Numbered from the stretch's first letter, positions 1 through 8,663 are shown. The stretch: DNA of 64,000 nucleotides from Lentisphaeria bacterium (GCA_017462015.1 JAFTRX010000071.1:78560-142559), one strand, 5' to 3'. Numbers and translations: made by a program. The notes: generated by a model not told the origin, from the letters alone.

Positions 1-290
1 AGGCGGCAGAAGATATGGTCAATGAAGCCATCGAACGGAAACTTCCCATCGTGTGCGAAGAAATGAGCGTTGAAGAAGCTCGCGAAGCCGGAGCCATGGG
101 ACTTTTCGGTAATAAATACGGCGAAATTGTGAAAGTTTACACCATGGGCGATGTCAGCAAGGAAATTTGCGGCGGCCCCCATGCCGAAAACACCGGCGAT
201 CTGGTTCACTTCAAGATTTTGAAAGAGGAAAGTTCCAGCCGCGGCGTCCGCCGTATCAAGGCGGTCATTGGTGAAGCTGCGCTTAAATAA
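1..290 (+). CDS. alaS: Alanine--tRNA ligase, C-terminal end (5' truncated by the window)
   Basis: This is the last 95 residues of a gene that enters from the left edge, with codons in frame from base 3. The visible part is the second additional (tRNA_SAD) editing domain. It carries the metal-binding signature [10 protein letters not shown], and [10 protein letters not shown] matches the end of that domain in AlaRS. The enzyme charges tRNA-Ala and this domain clears mischarged Ser and Gly. Oddly, the protein stops a few residues after this motif. Most bacterial AlaRS of about 875 residues continue into a DHHA1/C-Ala region, so this looks like the short AlaRS type of about 600 residues. A free-standing AlaX editing protein cannot be excluded because the catalytic half is outside the window. 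A STAS gene follows after 21 bp. Confidence 0.85.
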   Translation, partial: AAEDMVNEAIERKLPIVCEEMSVEEAREAGAMGLFGNKYGEIVKVYTMGDVSKEICGGPHAENTGDLVHFKILKEESSSRGVRRIKAVIGEAALK

Positions 291-311
291 TTTTCCCGGG
301 AGGAAAGTATT

Positions 312-821
312 ATGAAGGCTGAAGATCTCAAAATTACCGTCATGGACAAAGGATACCTCATTGAGGTTTCCGGAAGAGCGAATTTTGACTATGCCGTGCC
401 GTTGCGGGAGCTTGCTGAAAAACTGGTTCCCGGCAACTGGATACAGTTTGATATGGAGTATTGCGAATCGATGGACAGCACCTTTATGGGGGTGCTGACC
501 ATGCTGGCGTTGAAGCTGAGAAAAAGCGGTTCTCCGCAAATCATGCTGATAAATGCTTCTGCACAACTTAACAAGCTTCTGCGTGATCTCGGAGTGGCAA
601 AGTTGTTCAAGTTTGTCTCCGGAGAAGAGTCCGGAGTTGCCGGAAAAACTTCCGGTTCCGTGGTGGAACTTTCATCCGGCAAAACCTTGCTCGATACCGC
701 GCAGACGGTGGTCGATGCCCACAAAACGCTGGTCGAAGCGGACAGCAGCAATGCGGATAAATTCAATCAGGTTATTGAATTTGCGGAACAGGATGTTCAG
801 CGTTTGAAGGATAACAAGTGA
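312..821 (+). CDS. STAS-domain protein (anti-sigma factor antagonist-like)
   Basis: 169 residues. Residues 1-105 form a STAS fold, with alternating strands and helices around the SMDSTFMGV motif near residue 57. The serine there corresponds to the phosphorylated serine of SpoIIAA/RsbV-type anti-anti-sigma factors. Such proteins bind and sequester an anti-sigma kinase when unphosphorylated. The C-terminal 60 residues form a Ser/Ala/Asp-rich helical tail that is not part of the family core. A strong GGAGG ribosome site at 299-303 supports the start. The gene is 21 bp after alaS and 1 bp before a HAD gene, so it is probably co-transcribed. No partner kinase or sigma factor is next to it. A PP2C phosphatase, which could dephosphorylate it, lies at 6916; that link is inference. 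Confidence 0.8.
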   Translation: MKAEDLKITVMDKGYLIEVSGRANFDYAVPLRELAEKLVPGNWIQFDMEYCESMDSTFMGVLTMLALKLRKSGSPQIMLINASAQLNKLLRDLGVAKLFKFVSGEESGVAGKTSGSVVELSSGKTLLDTAQTVVDAHKTLVEADSSNADKFNQVIEFAEQDVQRLKDNK

Positions 822-822
822 T

Positions 823-1533
823 ATGACCGCTAAAAAGTTGGTTGCCTTTGACCTTGACGGCACACTTACCCAGCATAAATCACAGCTTGATGATGTAAAC
901 CGCGCGGTACTGGAGCGTTTGGCTGAAAAGTATCATCTGTTGATGCTCGGTGCCGGAAGTTGCGAACGTATTTACCGGCAAATGGGAGAGTTCCCCATTG
1001 AGATCATCGGCAACTACGGAATGCAGCACTCGGTTGTGCGCGATGGAAAGTTTGAAATCGTTGAAAGCAAAAGCTGTGCCGTGGATCGGGAGTGGGTCGA
1101 TGCAGCTGTAACGCAGTTGCGCCGGGAGTTCGGGTATGAGAAGTTTTACGGAGACAACGTGGAGTTTCACGCCTCCGGAGTGGTTACGTTTCCGCTGTTG
1201 GGGACGGCCGCACCGTTGAATGAAAAGCTCGCCTTTGATCCTGACCGGAGCAAGCGGCGGAAGATTTATCAGCGTGTGTGTCAGGTCTTTGGTTCCTGGA
1301 ACGTGTTCATTGGCGGATCATCCAGCTTTGATCTGACTCAAGGAGAGTGCAATAAATATTTTGCGCTGAAAAGCTTTTGCGAAAATGCCGGTTACTCTCT
1401 TGATGAAGCTGTTTACTTCGGAGACGACTTCGGAGAAGGCGGCAACGATTCCCATGTGAAAAACGGCGGGATCGATTGTATTGAAGTTGTTGATTATCGG
1501 GATTTTTCAAAATTGGCAAGTTTTTTGTTTTAA
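823..1533 (+). CDS. HAD-superfamily hydrolase, phosphomannomutase-like (HAD-IIB)
   Basis: 236 residues. The N-terminal DLDGTLT motif (Asp10 and Asp12) is HAD motif I with nucleophile and general acid. The later YFGDDFGEGGND, around residues 197-208, is motif IV, which binds Mg2+. The central part resembles the C2B cap of eukaryotic-type phosphomannomutases: GNYGMQ early and GGSSSFDLTQGECNK, similar to the substrate loop GGxxSFDVFPxGWDK. Likely cytosolic, acting on a sugar phosphate. Whether it is a mutase or a phosphatase cannot be decided from sequence. The ATG at 823 follows the STAS stop by one base, which suggests translational coupling. Confidence 0.8.
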   Translation: MTAKKLVAFDLDGTLTQHKSQLDDVNRAVLERLAEKYHLLMLGAGSCERIYRQMGEFPIEIIGNYGMQHSVVRDGKFEIVESKSCAVDREWVDAAVTQLRREFGYEKFYGDNVEFHASGVVTFPLLGTAAPLNEKLAFDPDRSKRRKIYQRVCQVFGSWNVFIGGSSSFDLTQGECNKYFALKSFCENAGYSLDEAVYFGDDFGEGGNDSHVKNGGIDCIEVVDYRDFSKLASFLF

Positions 1534-1581
1534 TTCCGTTTCGACGGAGTTTTGTTTATGTTAAAATGACTGGACTTTTTT

Positions 1582-3783
1582 ATGTATAGAACAGAACAAA
1601 GCAGAGAAGAATTCAAGCGGGAAGTGCATGTCGATCTTGTCGTTGCCGGAGGCGGTGTTGCCGGTGTGATCGCGGCAGTTGCCGCCGCCCGGGAAGGGGT
1701 AAAAACGGTACTCATCCAGGACAGACCGGTCTTGGGCGGACCTTCCAGCAGTGAATGCAGTGACGGCACCGGAAAGATGATGTGCGGCGCGTACAACTAC
1801 TGCAACCGCAACGCGCGTGAAGCCGGACTGGTCGAAGAGCTGCGCAACTTCCATTCCCGGCGCTACGTCAACGGCTGGCGTAACCACTGGAGCTTGTCGT
1901 TGCGCGATTTTGTGGAAAAAGAGAGCAATATCACCTTGCTGATGAATACCGCTCTTTACGATTGCAAATGTGAAAACGGCAAGATTATTTGTGTTTACGC
2001 GCGGCAAAGCGGCAGTGAGTTGGAGTACACGGTGTTTGCCGATAACTTCATCGATGCCACCGGTGACGGAGCGTTGGGATATCGTGCCGGAGCCGATTTC
2101 CGTATGGGACGCGAGGGCAGGGCGGAGTTCAATGAGCCGCTGGCGCCGGAACAGCCGGACACCAAAACGATGGGAACCAGTATCAGTTTCCGGGCGGAAG
2201 ATGTGGGACACCCCATCAAGTTTGAAGCGCCGGAATGGGCATACAAAATCAACAGTGATGACGACCTGCCGTTCCGGATGCACAACAATCCGACCAGCGG
2301 TTACTGGTGGTTGGAATACGGCGGCGAAATCAATACGATCACTGATAATGAAGAAATTTACAAGGTGCTGCGCAGTGTGCTGTTCGGCATGTGGGATCAT
2401 GTGAAAAACGGAGGCGACCACGGCGCAGAAAACTATGCTATTTCCTGGGTTGCTCCCGTTGGCGGTAAACGGGAGTCCCGCCGCTTTATGGGGGATTACA
2501 TCATGCACCAGAGCGATCTTCTTGAACATCCCGACTTCCCGGATGCCATCGCCTACGGCGGCTGGCCCATTGACATTCATCCGCCGGAAGGAGTGTTCAG
2601 TAAAGGTCATCCGGGCAGTACGCCGCCATTCATCTTCCCGGGAACGTTCCCGATTCCCTTCCGTTCACTTTATTCACGCAACATCAGCAATCTGATGATG
2701 GCGGGTCGCGATATCAGTGTCACTCATGTGGCGTTAGGTTCCACACGGCTTATTGCCACCTGCGGACTTACCGGTCAGGCAGCAGGTACGGCGGCGGCAC
2801 TGTTGAAGAAGTATGGTTGCACGCCGAGAGAACTTTATCAGCAGCACATTGGTGAACTGCGGCAGTTGTTGCAAAAACGCGATGGCGTCATCCCCGGTTT
2901 TCCGGTGAGTTTGAGTGATGATCTGGCAAAGAAAGCAAAAGTTTCCGCAACCGGAGCTTTTGCGTTGACCATGGAGACTCCGGAGCGTTTCATTCCGCTG
3001 GTGGCGATCGATACGCCGACAAAGAAGTTTGACCCCTGCGATGTAGCGCCGAATGACCGGCGGCTTGGAATGAATTTCGTCTGGGACGGGCGGACGTTGG
3101 AAAAAATCCGGATTGCAGTAAAAAATGATTCGCAAGAGGAAAAGGAGCTTACCCTCCGGATCAAAAGTGGATTTTTTGCGGCGGAAGATATCGCCGTTGC
3201 CGCTTGTAAAGTTGCGCCCGGAGCGGAAGTTGCTGAATTTGATTTCAATTTCGCACTTGCGTTGGGAAGTTACGCTCTTATCTTTGATGATGAACCGCAG
3301 ATATCTGTAGGTGTTTCTTCGACACATCTGCCCGGATTTGAGCGGAAGCTGGACGGATGTTATCTTAATTATGAGCATTTTGCCTTGGAGTTTTTGCCCA
3401 TCCAGCATCCGTATACCCCGGAACGGGTGGTGAACGACTGCGGCCGCAGTGCGGCAGGAGTGCCGTCACTCTGGATGTCGGATGTTATGGGAGAACGTGA
3501 AGCGCTGAAACTTAACTGGGATGCTCCGGTACAGCTCAAAGAGGTCGATATCGCCTTTGACACCAACCTTGACCGGATAAATCTTGACCGCATTGCACCG
3601 GAGTGCGTAAAATCATTCTGTTTGAAAGCGGATGGAAAAGAGATATTCAGCAGTGACAACAACTCGCAGCGTTTTGTTCATATCGTGCTGCCGGAAGCGG
3701 TTGCGTGTTCTGAACTGGCACTGGAAATCACTGGTACTTGGGGCGATGAGCGCGCGCGGGTGGTTTATCTGCGCTGCTTTTAA
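1582..3783 (+). CDS. FAD-dependent oxidoreductase (FAD_oxidored family) with C-terminal beta domain
   Basis: 733 residues. Residues 10-40 form a dinucleotide-binding Rossmann motif (VVAGGGVAG followed by an acidic end after VLIQD). They are followed by LGGPSSSE, typical of the FAD_oxidored (PF12831) family common in Planctomycetes, Lentisphaerae and Verrucomicrobia. FIDATGDG, around residue 155, and MMAGRDIS...GLTGQAAGTAA, around residues 375-405, are the later FAD-contacting motifs. The last 270 residues look like beta-sandwich modules, as in family members that act on sugars. No signal peptide, so cytosolic. The substrate is unknown. The start lacks a clear ribosome site. A Gfo/Idh/MocA oxidoreductase downstream suggests sugar or cyclitol catabolism; that is inference. 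Confidence 0.85.
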   Translation: MYRTEQSREEFKREVHVDLVVAGGGVAGVIAAVAAAREGVKTVLIQDRPVLGGPSSSECSDGTGKMMCGAYNYCNRNAREAGLVEELRNFHSRRYVNGWRNHWSLSLRDFVEKESNITLLMNTALYDCKCENGKIICVYARQSGSELEYTVFADNFIDATGDGALGYRAGADFRMGREGRAEFNEPLAPEQPDTKTMGTSISFRAEDVGHPIKFEAPEWAYKINSDDDLPFRMHNNPTSGYWWLEYGGEINTITDNEEIYKVLRSVLFGMWDHVKNGGDHGAENYAISWVAPVGGKRESRRFMGDYIMHQSDLLEHPDFPDAIAYGGWPIDIHPPEGVFSKGHPGSTPPFIFPGTFPIPFRSLYSRNISNLMMAGRDISVTHVALGSTRLIATCGLTGQAAGTAAALLKKYGCTPRELYQQHIGELRQLLQKRDGVIPGFPVSLSDDLAKKAKVSATGAFALTMETPERFIPLVAIDTPTKKFDPCDVAPNDRRLGMNFVWDGRTLEKIRIAVKNDSQEEKELTLRIKSGFFAAEDIAVAACKVAPGAEVAEFDFNFALALGSYALIFDDEPQISVGVSSTHLPGFERKLDGCYLNYEHFALEFLPIQHPYTPERVVNDCGRSAAGVPSLWMSDVMGEREALKLNWDAPVQLKEVDIAFDTNLDRINLDRIAPECVKSFCLKADGKEIFSSDNNSQRFVHIVLPEAVACSELALEITGTWGDERARVVYLRCF

Positions 3784-3836
3784 ACCGATTTTATGATTCC
3801 GCACCGTAATTTTACTGAAATAAAGTTGTAACATGC

Positions 3837-3864
3837 TTGCAATTTGATATTTTTAATGTATATT
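3837..3864 (+). promoter_or_regulatory. Sigma70-type promoter for the Gfo/Idh/MocA gene
   Basis: TTGCAA at 3837-3842 and TATATT at 3859-3864 are separated by 16 bp in an AT-rich intergenic stretch. The position fits a transcript with a leader of about 130 nt before the start codon at 4006. Confidence 0.5.
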
Positions 3865-3880
3865 ATTCAACAATAATCGT

Positions 3881-3895
3881 CCGGAAAAATTCCGG
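3881..3895 (+). other. Leader hairpin between promoter and gene
   Basis: CCGGAA at 3881-3886 and TTCCGG at 3890-3895 form a perfect 6 bp stem with an AAA loop. A T-rich run follows from 3902. It could act as a weak terminator or attenuator in the leader of the gene at 4006. No leader peptide was identified. Confidence 0.35.
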
Positions 3896-4005
3896 ATGGT
3901 ATTTTTTAATTTATTGATGCTGTCACGTTTTGGCAGTGTAATTATCGCCGGAATAAAATCAGGTTGCCGGTGAGGATCAAACAACTTTGTCAAGGAGTAA
4001 TTAGA

Positions 4006-5322
4006 ATGACAAAAAAACGGTATGCTGTTTGCGGTGTTTCTGCACGCGCAATTGGTATGTACATCCGTCCCATGATGCAGAGCTTCAGCCATTGCGCCGA
4101 GCTGGTCGCGATGCTGGATATCGACCCGCTGCGTTTCCAGGTTTGCAAAGATCTGGTTCCGGAAGTGCAGGGCAAGAACATTGCTGAATATACGGTGACC
4201 CTCGACAACTGGAAAGAGGTCTTTGACCGCATGATCGAAGAACAGAAGGTCGATGCCGTTCTTGTTGTTTGCAAAGACTGCCACCACGTCGACTACATCG
4301 TCCGCGGTCTGGAACTCGGTCTCGATGTCATCAGCGAAAAGCCGATGACCACCAACATCGCCGATGCCCGTCGCGTTATCGAAGCCGAAGACAACTCCAA
4401 AGGCAAACTTATCTGTACCTTCAACTACCGTTACAACCCCATCCACCGCAAGCTGCGTGAATTGATCGTTGACGGCAAGATCGGTCGCGTCACCCACGTC
4501 GACCTGACCTGGTATATCGACATCAAACACGGCTCCAGCTACTTCAACCGCTGGAACCGTATGCGCGAAAACTCCGGAAGTCTTTCCATCCACAAATCCA
4601 GCCACCACTTTGACCTCGTCGGCTGGTGGATCGACGGTGTGCCCGAATACGTCCATGCTTTCGGCGCGCTGAACCACTATGGTCCCAACGGCGAATTCAA
4701 CCCCTCCAAGAAAGATGGCCGTCATTGCAACGATTGCCCGGAAAAACTCAAGTGCGCTTACAAGAAACGCTGGGCGACCCGCAACTCCACCATCTTCGTC
4801 AAAGACGACCACATCAACGCTTACGAAACCAAAGTCAAACAGTTCAGCGAATATCGTCCTGATATGTGTATCTTTGATTCCGAAATCAACATCTACGATA
4901 CCTTCGTGGTCAACGTCAAATACAAAAATGGTGCGTTGCTGAACTACTCCGCCAACTTCTCCACCCCGTATGAAGGTTATCGCCTCGCGATCAACGGTAC
5001 CCGCGGTCGTTTGGAAACCCAGGAATTCGGCGGTGCCGGCGGCAAAGGTCTGCCCTCCATCAACGAAGGCGGAATGCGCTACATCGATTACTATCCCATC
5101 TTTGAAGGACGTGAACGCATCCACGTTCCCGCCGGTGAAGGCGGTCACGGCGGCGGCGACCCGCTCATCCTCGAAGACATCTTCCTCGGAGAAGATCCCG
5201 ATCGCAAGTTCGACATCCTCGCCAAGTCTGTTGACGGTCTGCGTGCCATCAGCGTTGGTGATGCGGTCTTCACCTCCATCGAAGATGGTCAGGTGCAGGA
5301 TTTGACCAGCTTTATGCGGTAA
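4006..5322 (+). CDS. Gfo/Idh/MocA family oxidoreductase
   Basis: 438 residues. The N-terminal NAD(P)-binding Rossmann fold begins KKRYAVCGVSARAIGMY and contains VISEKPMTT around residue 106, the EKP motif whose lysine is catalytic in this family. The second half is the alpha/beta C-terminal domain. It includes an unusual cysteine cluster, CNDCPEKLKC, near residue 240. Members oxidise or epimerise sugars and inositols. The start at 4006 is chosen because AAGGAG lies at 3992-3997; an upstream in-frame ATG at 3964 has no such site. The codons are strongly C-ending (AAC, ATC, CGT/CGC), unlike the weaker bias of the FAD gene upstream, which suggests high expression. The gene ends at a strong terminator. 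Substrate unknown. Confidence 0.9.
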   Translation: MTKKRYAVCGVSARAIGMYIRPMMQSFSHCAELVAMLDIDPLRFQVCKDLVPEVQGKNIAEYTVTLDNWKEVFDRMIEEQKVDAVLVVCKDCHHVDYIVRGLELGLDVISEKPMTTNIADARRVIEAEDNSKGKLICTFNYRYNPIHRKLRELIVDGKIGRVTHVDLTWYIDIKHGSSYFNRWNRMRENSGSLSIHKSSHHFDLVGWWIDGVPEYVHAFGALNHYGPNGEFNPSKKDGRHCNDCPEKLKCAYKKRWATRNSTIFVKDDHINAYETKVKQFSEYRPDMCIFDSEINIYDTFVVNVKYKNGALLNYSANFSTPYEGYRLAINGTRGRLETQEFGGAGGKGLPSINEGGMRYIDYYPIFEGRERIHVPAGEGGHGGGDPLILEDIFLGEDPDRKFDILAKSVDGLRAISVGDAVFTSIEDGQVQDLTSFMR

Positions 5323-5348
5323 TATCCCGGCGCGATTACAAAAAGGAA

Positions 5349-5389
5349 CCGTTGCAAAACCTTGAGTTTTGCAACGGTCTTTTTTTTTA
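5349..5389 (+). terminator. Rho-independent terminator after the Gfo/Idh/MocA gene
   Basis: A perfect 12 bp stem (ACCGTTGCAAAA at 5349-5360 with its complement at 5368-5379) has a 7 nt loop and is followed by nine T residues. The same hairpin plus flank recurs after rpsD at 10330-10365 in opposite orientation (see findings). Confidence 0.9.
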
Positions 5390-5425
5390 TAAGAACAACC
5401 TGCGGCGCAGCCGGTGGTTTTTGCC

Positions 5426-6814
5426 TTACTTGCACAACTGAACAGCAAAGTCGCTTAAAGAATTATCCCGAGCGCCCATAATGGTGACGATATCCCCTTT
5501 TACAGCATTGGTGTCGATAAACGCTTTGACCGCATCGCGATCGGGCAGGGTGAGAAAACGTTCCGGCAGAGCAGAGCGGCTCTGCCACTTGGAGTGAATA
5601 TCTTTTGCCGACGGCGAAAAGCTGGATGTGCCGCCGGCATAAAACGGCTCAAGCAAAATAAAACGGTCTTCGGGACGAAGAAACTTATCCATATATTCAA
5701 AAAGCTGCTCTTCCATAAAACCAAACGGCTTATAACCGTGAGGCTGAAAGATGGCAATCAATTTCCCGGCGCAACGTTCTCTCATCCCGGAGAGGCAGGA
5801 GAGGATTTTTTCCGGATTGTGGGCGTAGTCGTCAAAAACTTTTGCTCCGGATGATGTGACTCCGGCAAAGTCATCCCGCCGCCAGACTCCGGAAAAGCGT
5901 TCCAGTGCGCCGTTGACAGCATCCGGATTTACCCCCAGCATCTCCAACATGAGTTTTATGCAGAGCGCGTTGATCGCCATGTGCCGTCCCGGCTTGGGCA
6001 ACCGGATGGAAGTGTTGTCAGAAAAGCGGACGACAGCACCATCGGGGGATGAGGTGTATTCGGTGATGGCGCAACTCGCGTTGGGAGATGATGCATTTGC
6101 CGCGGCAATTTTGATATCCAGCCCCTGAGGAATTGCCGTTTTCACTGCTTCGTAAACCTCTTCTGTCAGCACCGCACCACGACGGATTTGCTTGAGGAAC
6201 GCTCCAAACATCTCAGCAAGTTCGCGTTTATCATAATGATCGGTTCCGATATTGAGGATAATTGCATAATCCGCACCGTAATTGAGCAGACTTTTGTCAC
6301 TTTCATCAGCTTCAAAGACCAGGTGTTGACCTTTGCCGGGACGGTAATTCCCGGCGAAAATATCGTTTTTGAATCTCTTTGCCAGACCGCCGGCAAGCAT
6401 CGCCGGATCAAGGGAGAGGTTTTCCAACGCTTCCGCGAGATAACAGCAGACTGTACTTTTGCCGCAGCTGCCGGTGATGGCAATGGAATATTTGCCGGAG
6501 ATTTCAAGCAGATGCCGCAATAATCCGGAGCGGTGCAACCGGGGAATGTCTCCGGATTTCATGAAGTCCGGGTTATCTTCTTCGATCGCGGTACTGTAAA
6601 CAAGCGTATCCGGAAGCGGCGGTGCATCGAAACGGGAACCATCCTGCGGGTAAATTTCAATCCCCTGATTTCTCAATGCTCCGATAATGGTACGGTTTTC
6701 CGGGCGCTCGGCGCCCCGGTCACTTCCGGTAACGCTTATGCCAAAATCTTTGGCGGCGGCGGCAAGTCCGCTCATGCCGATACCGCCGATACCGATAAAA
6801 TGCAGGTTTTTCAT
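5426..6814 (-). CDS. Mur ligase family protein, MurC/Mpl-like
   Basis: 462 residues. The N-terminal FIGIGGIGMSG is the Rossmann-like UDP-MurNAc-binding start of MurC and Mpl. EADESDKSLLNY and NIGTDHYD, around residues 168-192, match the central-domain motifs of MurC. FDDYAHNPEKI, near residue 326, matches the C-terminal DDYxHxP motif. The family adds L-Ala (MurC) or a recycled tripeptide (Mpl) to UDP-MurNAc in the cytosol. The ATP loop near residue 114 reads GSCGKST rather than the usual GTHGKTT, keeping the essential GK but changing its flanks. MurC and Mpl cannot be separated by eye. The gene is monocistronic and is not next to other mur or fts genes. It diverges from the PP2C gene from overlapping promoters. 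Confidence 0.85.
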   Translation of the reverse strand: MKNLHFIGIGGIGMSGLAAAAKDFGISVTGSDRGAERPENRTIIGALRNQGIEIYPQDGSRFDAPPLPDTLVYSTAIEEDNPDFMKSGDIPRLHRSGLLRHLLEISGKYSIAITGSCGKSTVCCYLAEALENLSLDPAMLAGGLAKRFKNDIFAGNYRPGKGQHLVFEADESDKSLLNYGADYAIILNIGTDHYDKRELAEMFGAFLKQIRRGAVLTEEVYEAVKTAIPQGLDIKIAAANASSPNASCAITEYTSSPDGAVVRFSDNTSIRLPKPGRHMAINALCIKLMLEMLGVNPDAVNGALERFSGVWRRDDFAGVTSSGAKVFDDYAHNPEKILSCLSGMRERCAGKLIAIFQPHGYKPFGFMEEQLFEYMDKFLRPEDRFILLEPFYAGGTSSFSPSAKDIHSKWQSRSALPERFLTLPDRDAVKAFIDTNAVKGDIVTIMGARDNSLSDFAVQLCK

Positions 6815-6845
6815 AGATTATTTAGCTCCAGATCGGTGAAAAAAC

Positions 6846-6874
6846 TTGAAATTATACACTTTCTATACTATACT
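6846..6874 (+). promoter_or_regulatory. Promoter for the PP2C phosphatase gene
   Basis: TTGAAA (6846-6851), 17 bp, then TATACT (6869-6874), ending 41 bp before the ATG at 6916. Its -10 box overlaps the -10 box of the divergent promoter for the MurC-like gene. Confidence 0.55.
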
Positions 6875-6895
6875 AAGTAAAAGTTAAATTTTCAA
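6867..6895 (-). promoter_or_regulatory. Promoter for the MurC-like gene
   Basis: Read on the minus strand: TTGAAA (complement of 6890-6895), 17 bp, then TATAGT (complement of 6867-6872), 52 bp upstream of the ATG at 6814. Confidence 0.5.
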
Positions 6896-6915
6896 TAGTT
6901 GTTTGTGCTGAATTC

Positions 6916-7671
6916 ATGAAAAATAATGCCCGTCTTGTCGAATTTGCCGGAGAGAGCAACACCGGTTTACTGCGCCATTCCAACGAGGATCATTTTCTCG
7001 TGTGTCAACTGCATGGCACCGAGATGGCGCTTGCCGTGGTTTCCGATGGTATCGGCGGACACTCAAAGGGCGAAATTGCCAGTATGATTTGTTGCCGGGA
7101 GTTGTTTCATGCGGCACTTGAGTTGAAGTCGGACGTTGATGCCGGAGAGTTTTTCCGGCGGCAGCTGTTGGCAGTAAACCGGAAACTTTTTGAACGCAAC
7201 TACCGTGAAGCAAGAAGACGCCCCATGGGATGCACTGCGGTTGCGGCTCTTTTTGACCGGGATAAAATCACCGTTGCCAGTGTCGGCGACAGTCGCTTTT
7301 ACAAATACTCGGTTCCGGATGGAACTTTGACTCAGATAACCCGGGATCACCGCCCGGATGAAGCTATGCTGGAGAATATCGCCGCACTTTATCATCAGGA
7401 TAAAGAAGAGTTGCGGTCGCGTTTGCTGTTGAATGCGCTGGGGACAAAGTATGCTCCGGAAGTCGATATTTTCCACTTGGATGCAGATAAGGATGCACTT
7501 TATCTGCTCTGCTCGGACGGTTTGACCGGACAGACTCCGGACAGTGTGATATCCCGGGTACTGGCACAACCGGCAGACCGGGTACGCAGTGTCACATCCG
7601 GATTGATAAGAGAAGCTCTGCTGCACGGCGCAAGAGATAATGTGACGGTCGTGTGTGCCAGATATAAATGA
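6916..7671 (+). CDS. PP2C-family serine/threonine protein phosphatase
   Basis: 251 residues spanning a complete single-domain PP2C (Stp1/PrpC type). Motifs in order are: HSNEDHF with the metal-binding Asp near residue 25; VVSDGIGGHSKGE near residue 44; ASVGDSRFY near 124; CSDGLTG near 197; RDNVTVV near the end. These residues bind two Mn/Mg ions. No membrane segment, so cytosolic. It would reverse Ser/Thr phosphorylation, for example by the kinase at 53434 or on the STAS protein at 312; both links are inference. The stop codon runs straight into the region that holds the ribosome site of the next gene, so the two are probably co-transcribed. Confidence 0.92.
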   Translation: MKNNARLVEFAGESNTGLLRHSNEDHFLVCQLHGTEMALAVVSDGIGGHSKGEIASMICCRELFHAALELKSDVDAGEFFRRQLLAVNRKLFERNYREARRRPMGCTAVAALFDRDKITVASVGDSRFYKYSVPDGTLTQITRDHRPDEAMLENIAALYHQDKEELRSRLLLNALGTKYAPEVDIFHLDADKDALYLLCSDGLTGQTPDSVISRVLAQPADRVRSVTSGLIREALLHGARDNVTVVCARYK

Positions 7672-7682
7672 TGGAGATAAAA

Positions 7683-8663
7683 ATGCCACTTCTTGAAGTA
7701 GATGACCTTGCGGTATATTACCCGGTAAAAAGCGGGATTTGGGGCAAAAAAAAGATGCTGAAAGCGGTCGATGGAGTCTCTTTTACCATTGAACGCGGAG
7801 AGACTGTCGGGTTGGTCGGTGAGTCCGGTTGCGGCAAAAGCACACTCGGACGGGCTGTGGTCAAACTTGAAGAGCCGTGCCGCGGAACGATTCGTCTTGA
7901 CGGCGTGGATATGGCGGAAGTCAAAGGGGCGCAGTTGCGGAAAATGCGGCAGAAGTTCCAGATGATATTTCAGGATCCATACGGTTCACTGAATCCGAGA
8001 ATGACGGTTTTTGCCGCATTGGATGAAGTTATTTCATTGCACCGGAAGCTTGCTCCTGCGGAACGGCGGAAGCAGGCGGTCGAATTGCTGGAATTGGTGG
8101 GATTGCCGCCGGAAGCACTTGACCGTTACCCGCACCAGTTTTCCGGAGGTCAGCGGCAGAGAATCGGTATTGCCCGCGCGCTGGCGCTGGAACCGGATCT
8201 GGTGGTGGCTGATGAACCGGTGTCCGCGCTGGACGTCAGCGTACAGGCATCTATCGTCAATTTGCTGGAAGATATTCAAAGAAAACGCGGAACCGCATTT
8301 TTGTTTATCGCCCATGACCTCGCTGTGGTCGAACACATCTCCAACCGGATATTGGTCATGTACCTCGGCAATATCGTGGAAGAAGCTCCGGCGCACGAGC
8401 TGGTTGCTGATCCGAAACATCCTTACACCCGGATGCTTATTGATGCCATACCGCTGTTGACACCGATGGCTGAGCGGGGAAAAGTGAGCGCTCCGGCAGC
8501 AGAAGCGGTTTCTCAAATCGATTTACCTTCCGGCTGTCCGTTTCATCCCCGCTGTCCGCATGCAACCAACAAGTGCAAAAAAGAAAAACCGCAGTTGCTC
8601 CCGGTGAGTGGAAGCAAGCGGCGGTGTGCATGCTTTTGGCAGGAACGCAGTTCAGAAAAGTAA
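7683..8663 (+). CDS. Oligopeptide/dipeptide ABC transporter, ATP-binding protein (OppF/DppF type)
   Basis: 326 residues. Walker A is GESGCGKST (about residue 45), the signature is [14 protein letters not shown] (about 157), and Walker B is [13 protein letters not shown], followed by the HDL switch. The C-terminal [14 protein letters not shown] is the oligopeptide-transporter cysteine motif typical of OppD/OppF and DppD/DppF. The start at 7683 is chosen because GGAG sits at 7673-7676; ATGs at 7668 and 7671 lie too close to that site. The subunit energises uptake of peptides or oligosaccharides. No permease is adjacent. A DppB-like gene lies at 13725-14912 and a DppC-like gene at 56826-57743. 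The 3' end overlaps the convergent lipid-kinase gene by 12 bp. Confidence 0.9.
   Translation: MPLLEVDDLAVYYPVKSGIWGKKKMLKAVDGVSFTIERGETVGLVGESGCGKSTLGRAVVKLEEPCRGTIRLDGVDMAEVKGAQLRKMRQKFQMIFQDPYGSLNPRMTVFAALDEVISLHRKLAPAERRKQAVELLELVGLPPEALDRYPHQFSGGQRQRIGIARALALEPDLVVADEPVSALDVSVQASIVNLLEDIQRKRGTAFLFIAHDLAVVEHISNRILVMYLGNIVEEAPAHELVADPKHPYTRMLIDAIPLLTPMAERGKVSAPAAEAVSQIDLPSGCPFHPRCPHATNKCKKEKPQLLPVSGSKRRCACFWQERSSEK

Noticed and set aside
3853..5448. A 531-codon minus-strand frame opposite the Gfo/Idh/MocA gene, and a 722-codon minus-strand frame at 21888-24056
   Set aside because: Both lie opposite well-supported genes with strong codon bias; such bias creates long antisense frames. Neither translation shows a recognised domain.
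5544..5600. GGGCAGGG motifs considered as Chi-like recombination signals
   Set aside because: The sharp orientation switch at a dif-like site and identity with the GGGNAGGG consensus fit KOPS better; no RecBCD-specific evidence is available.
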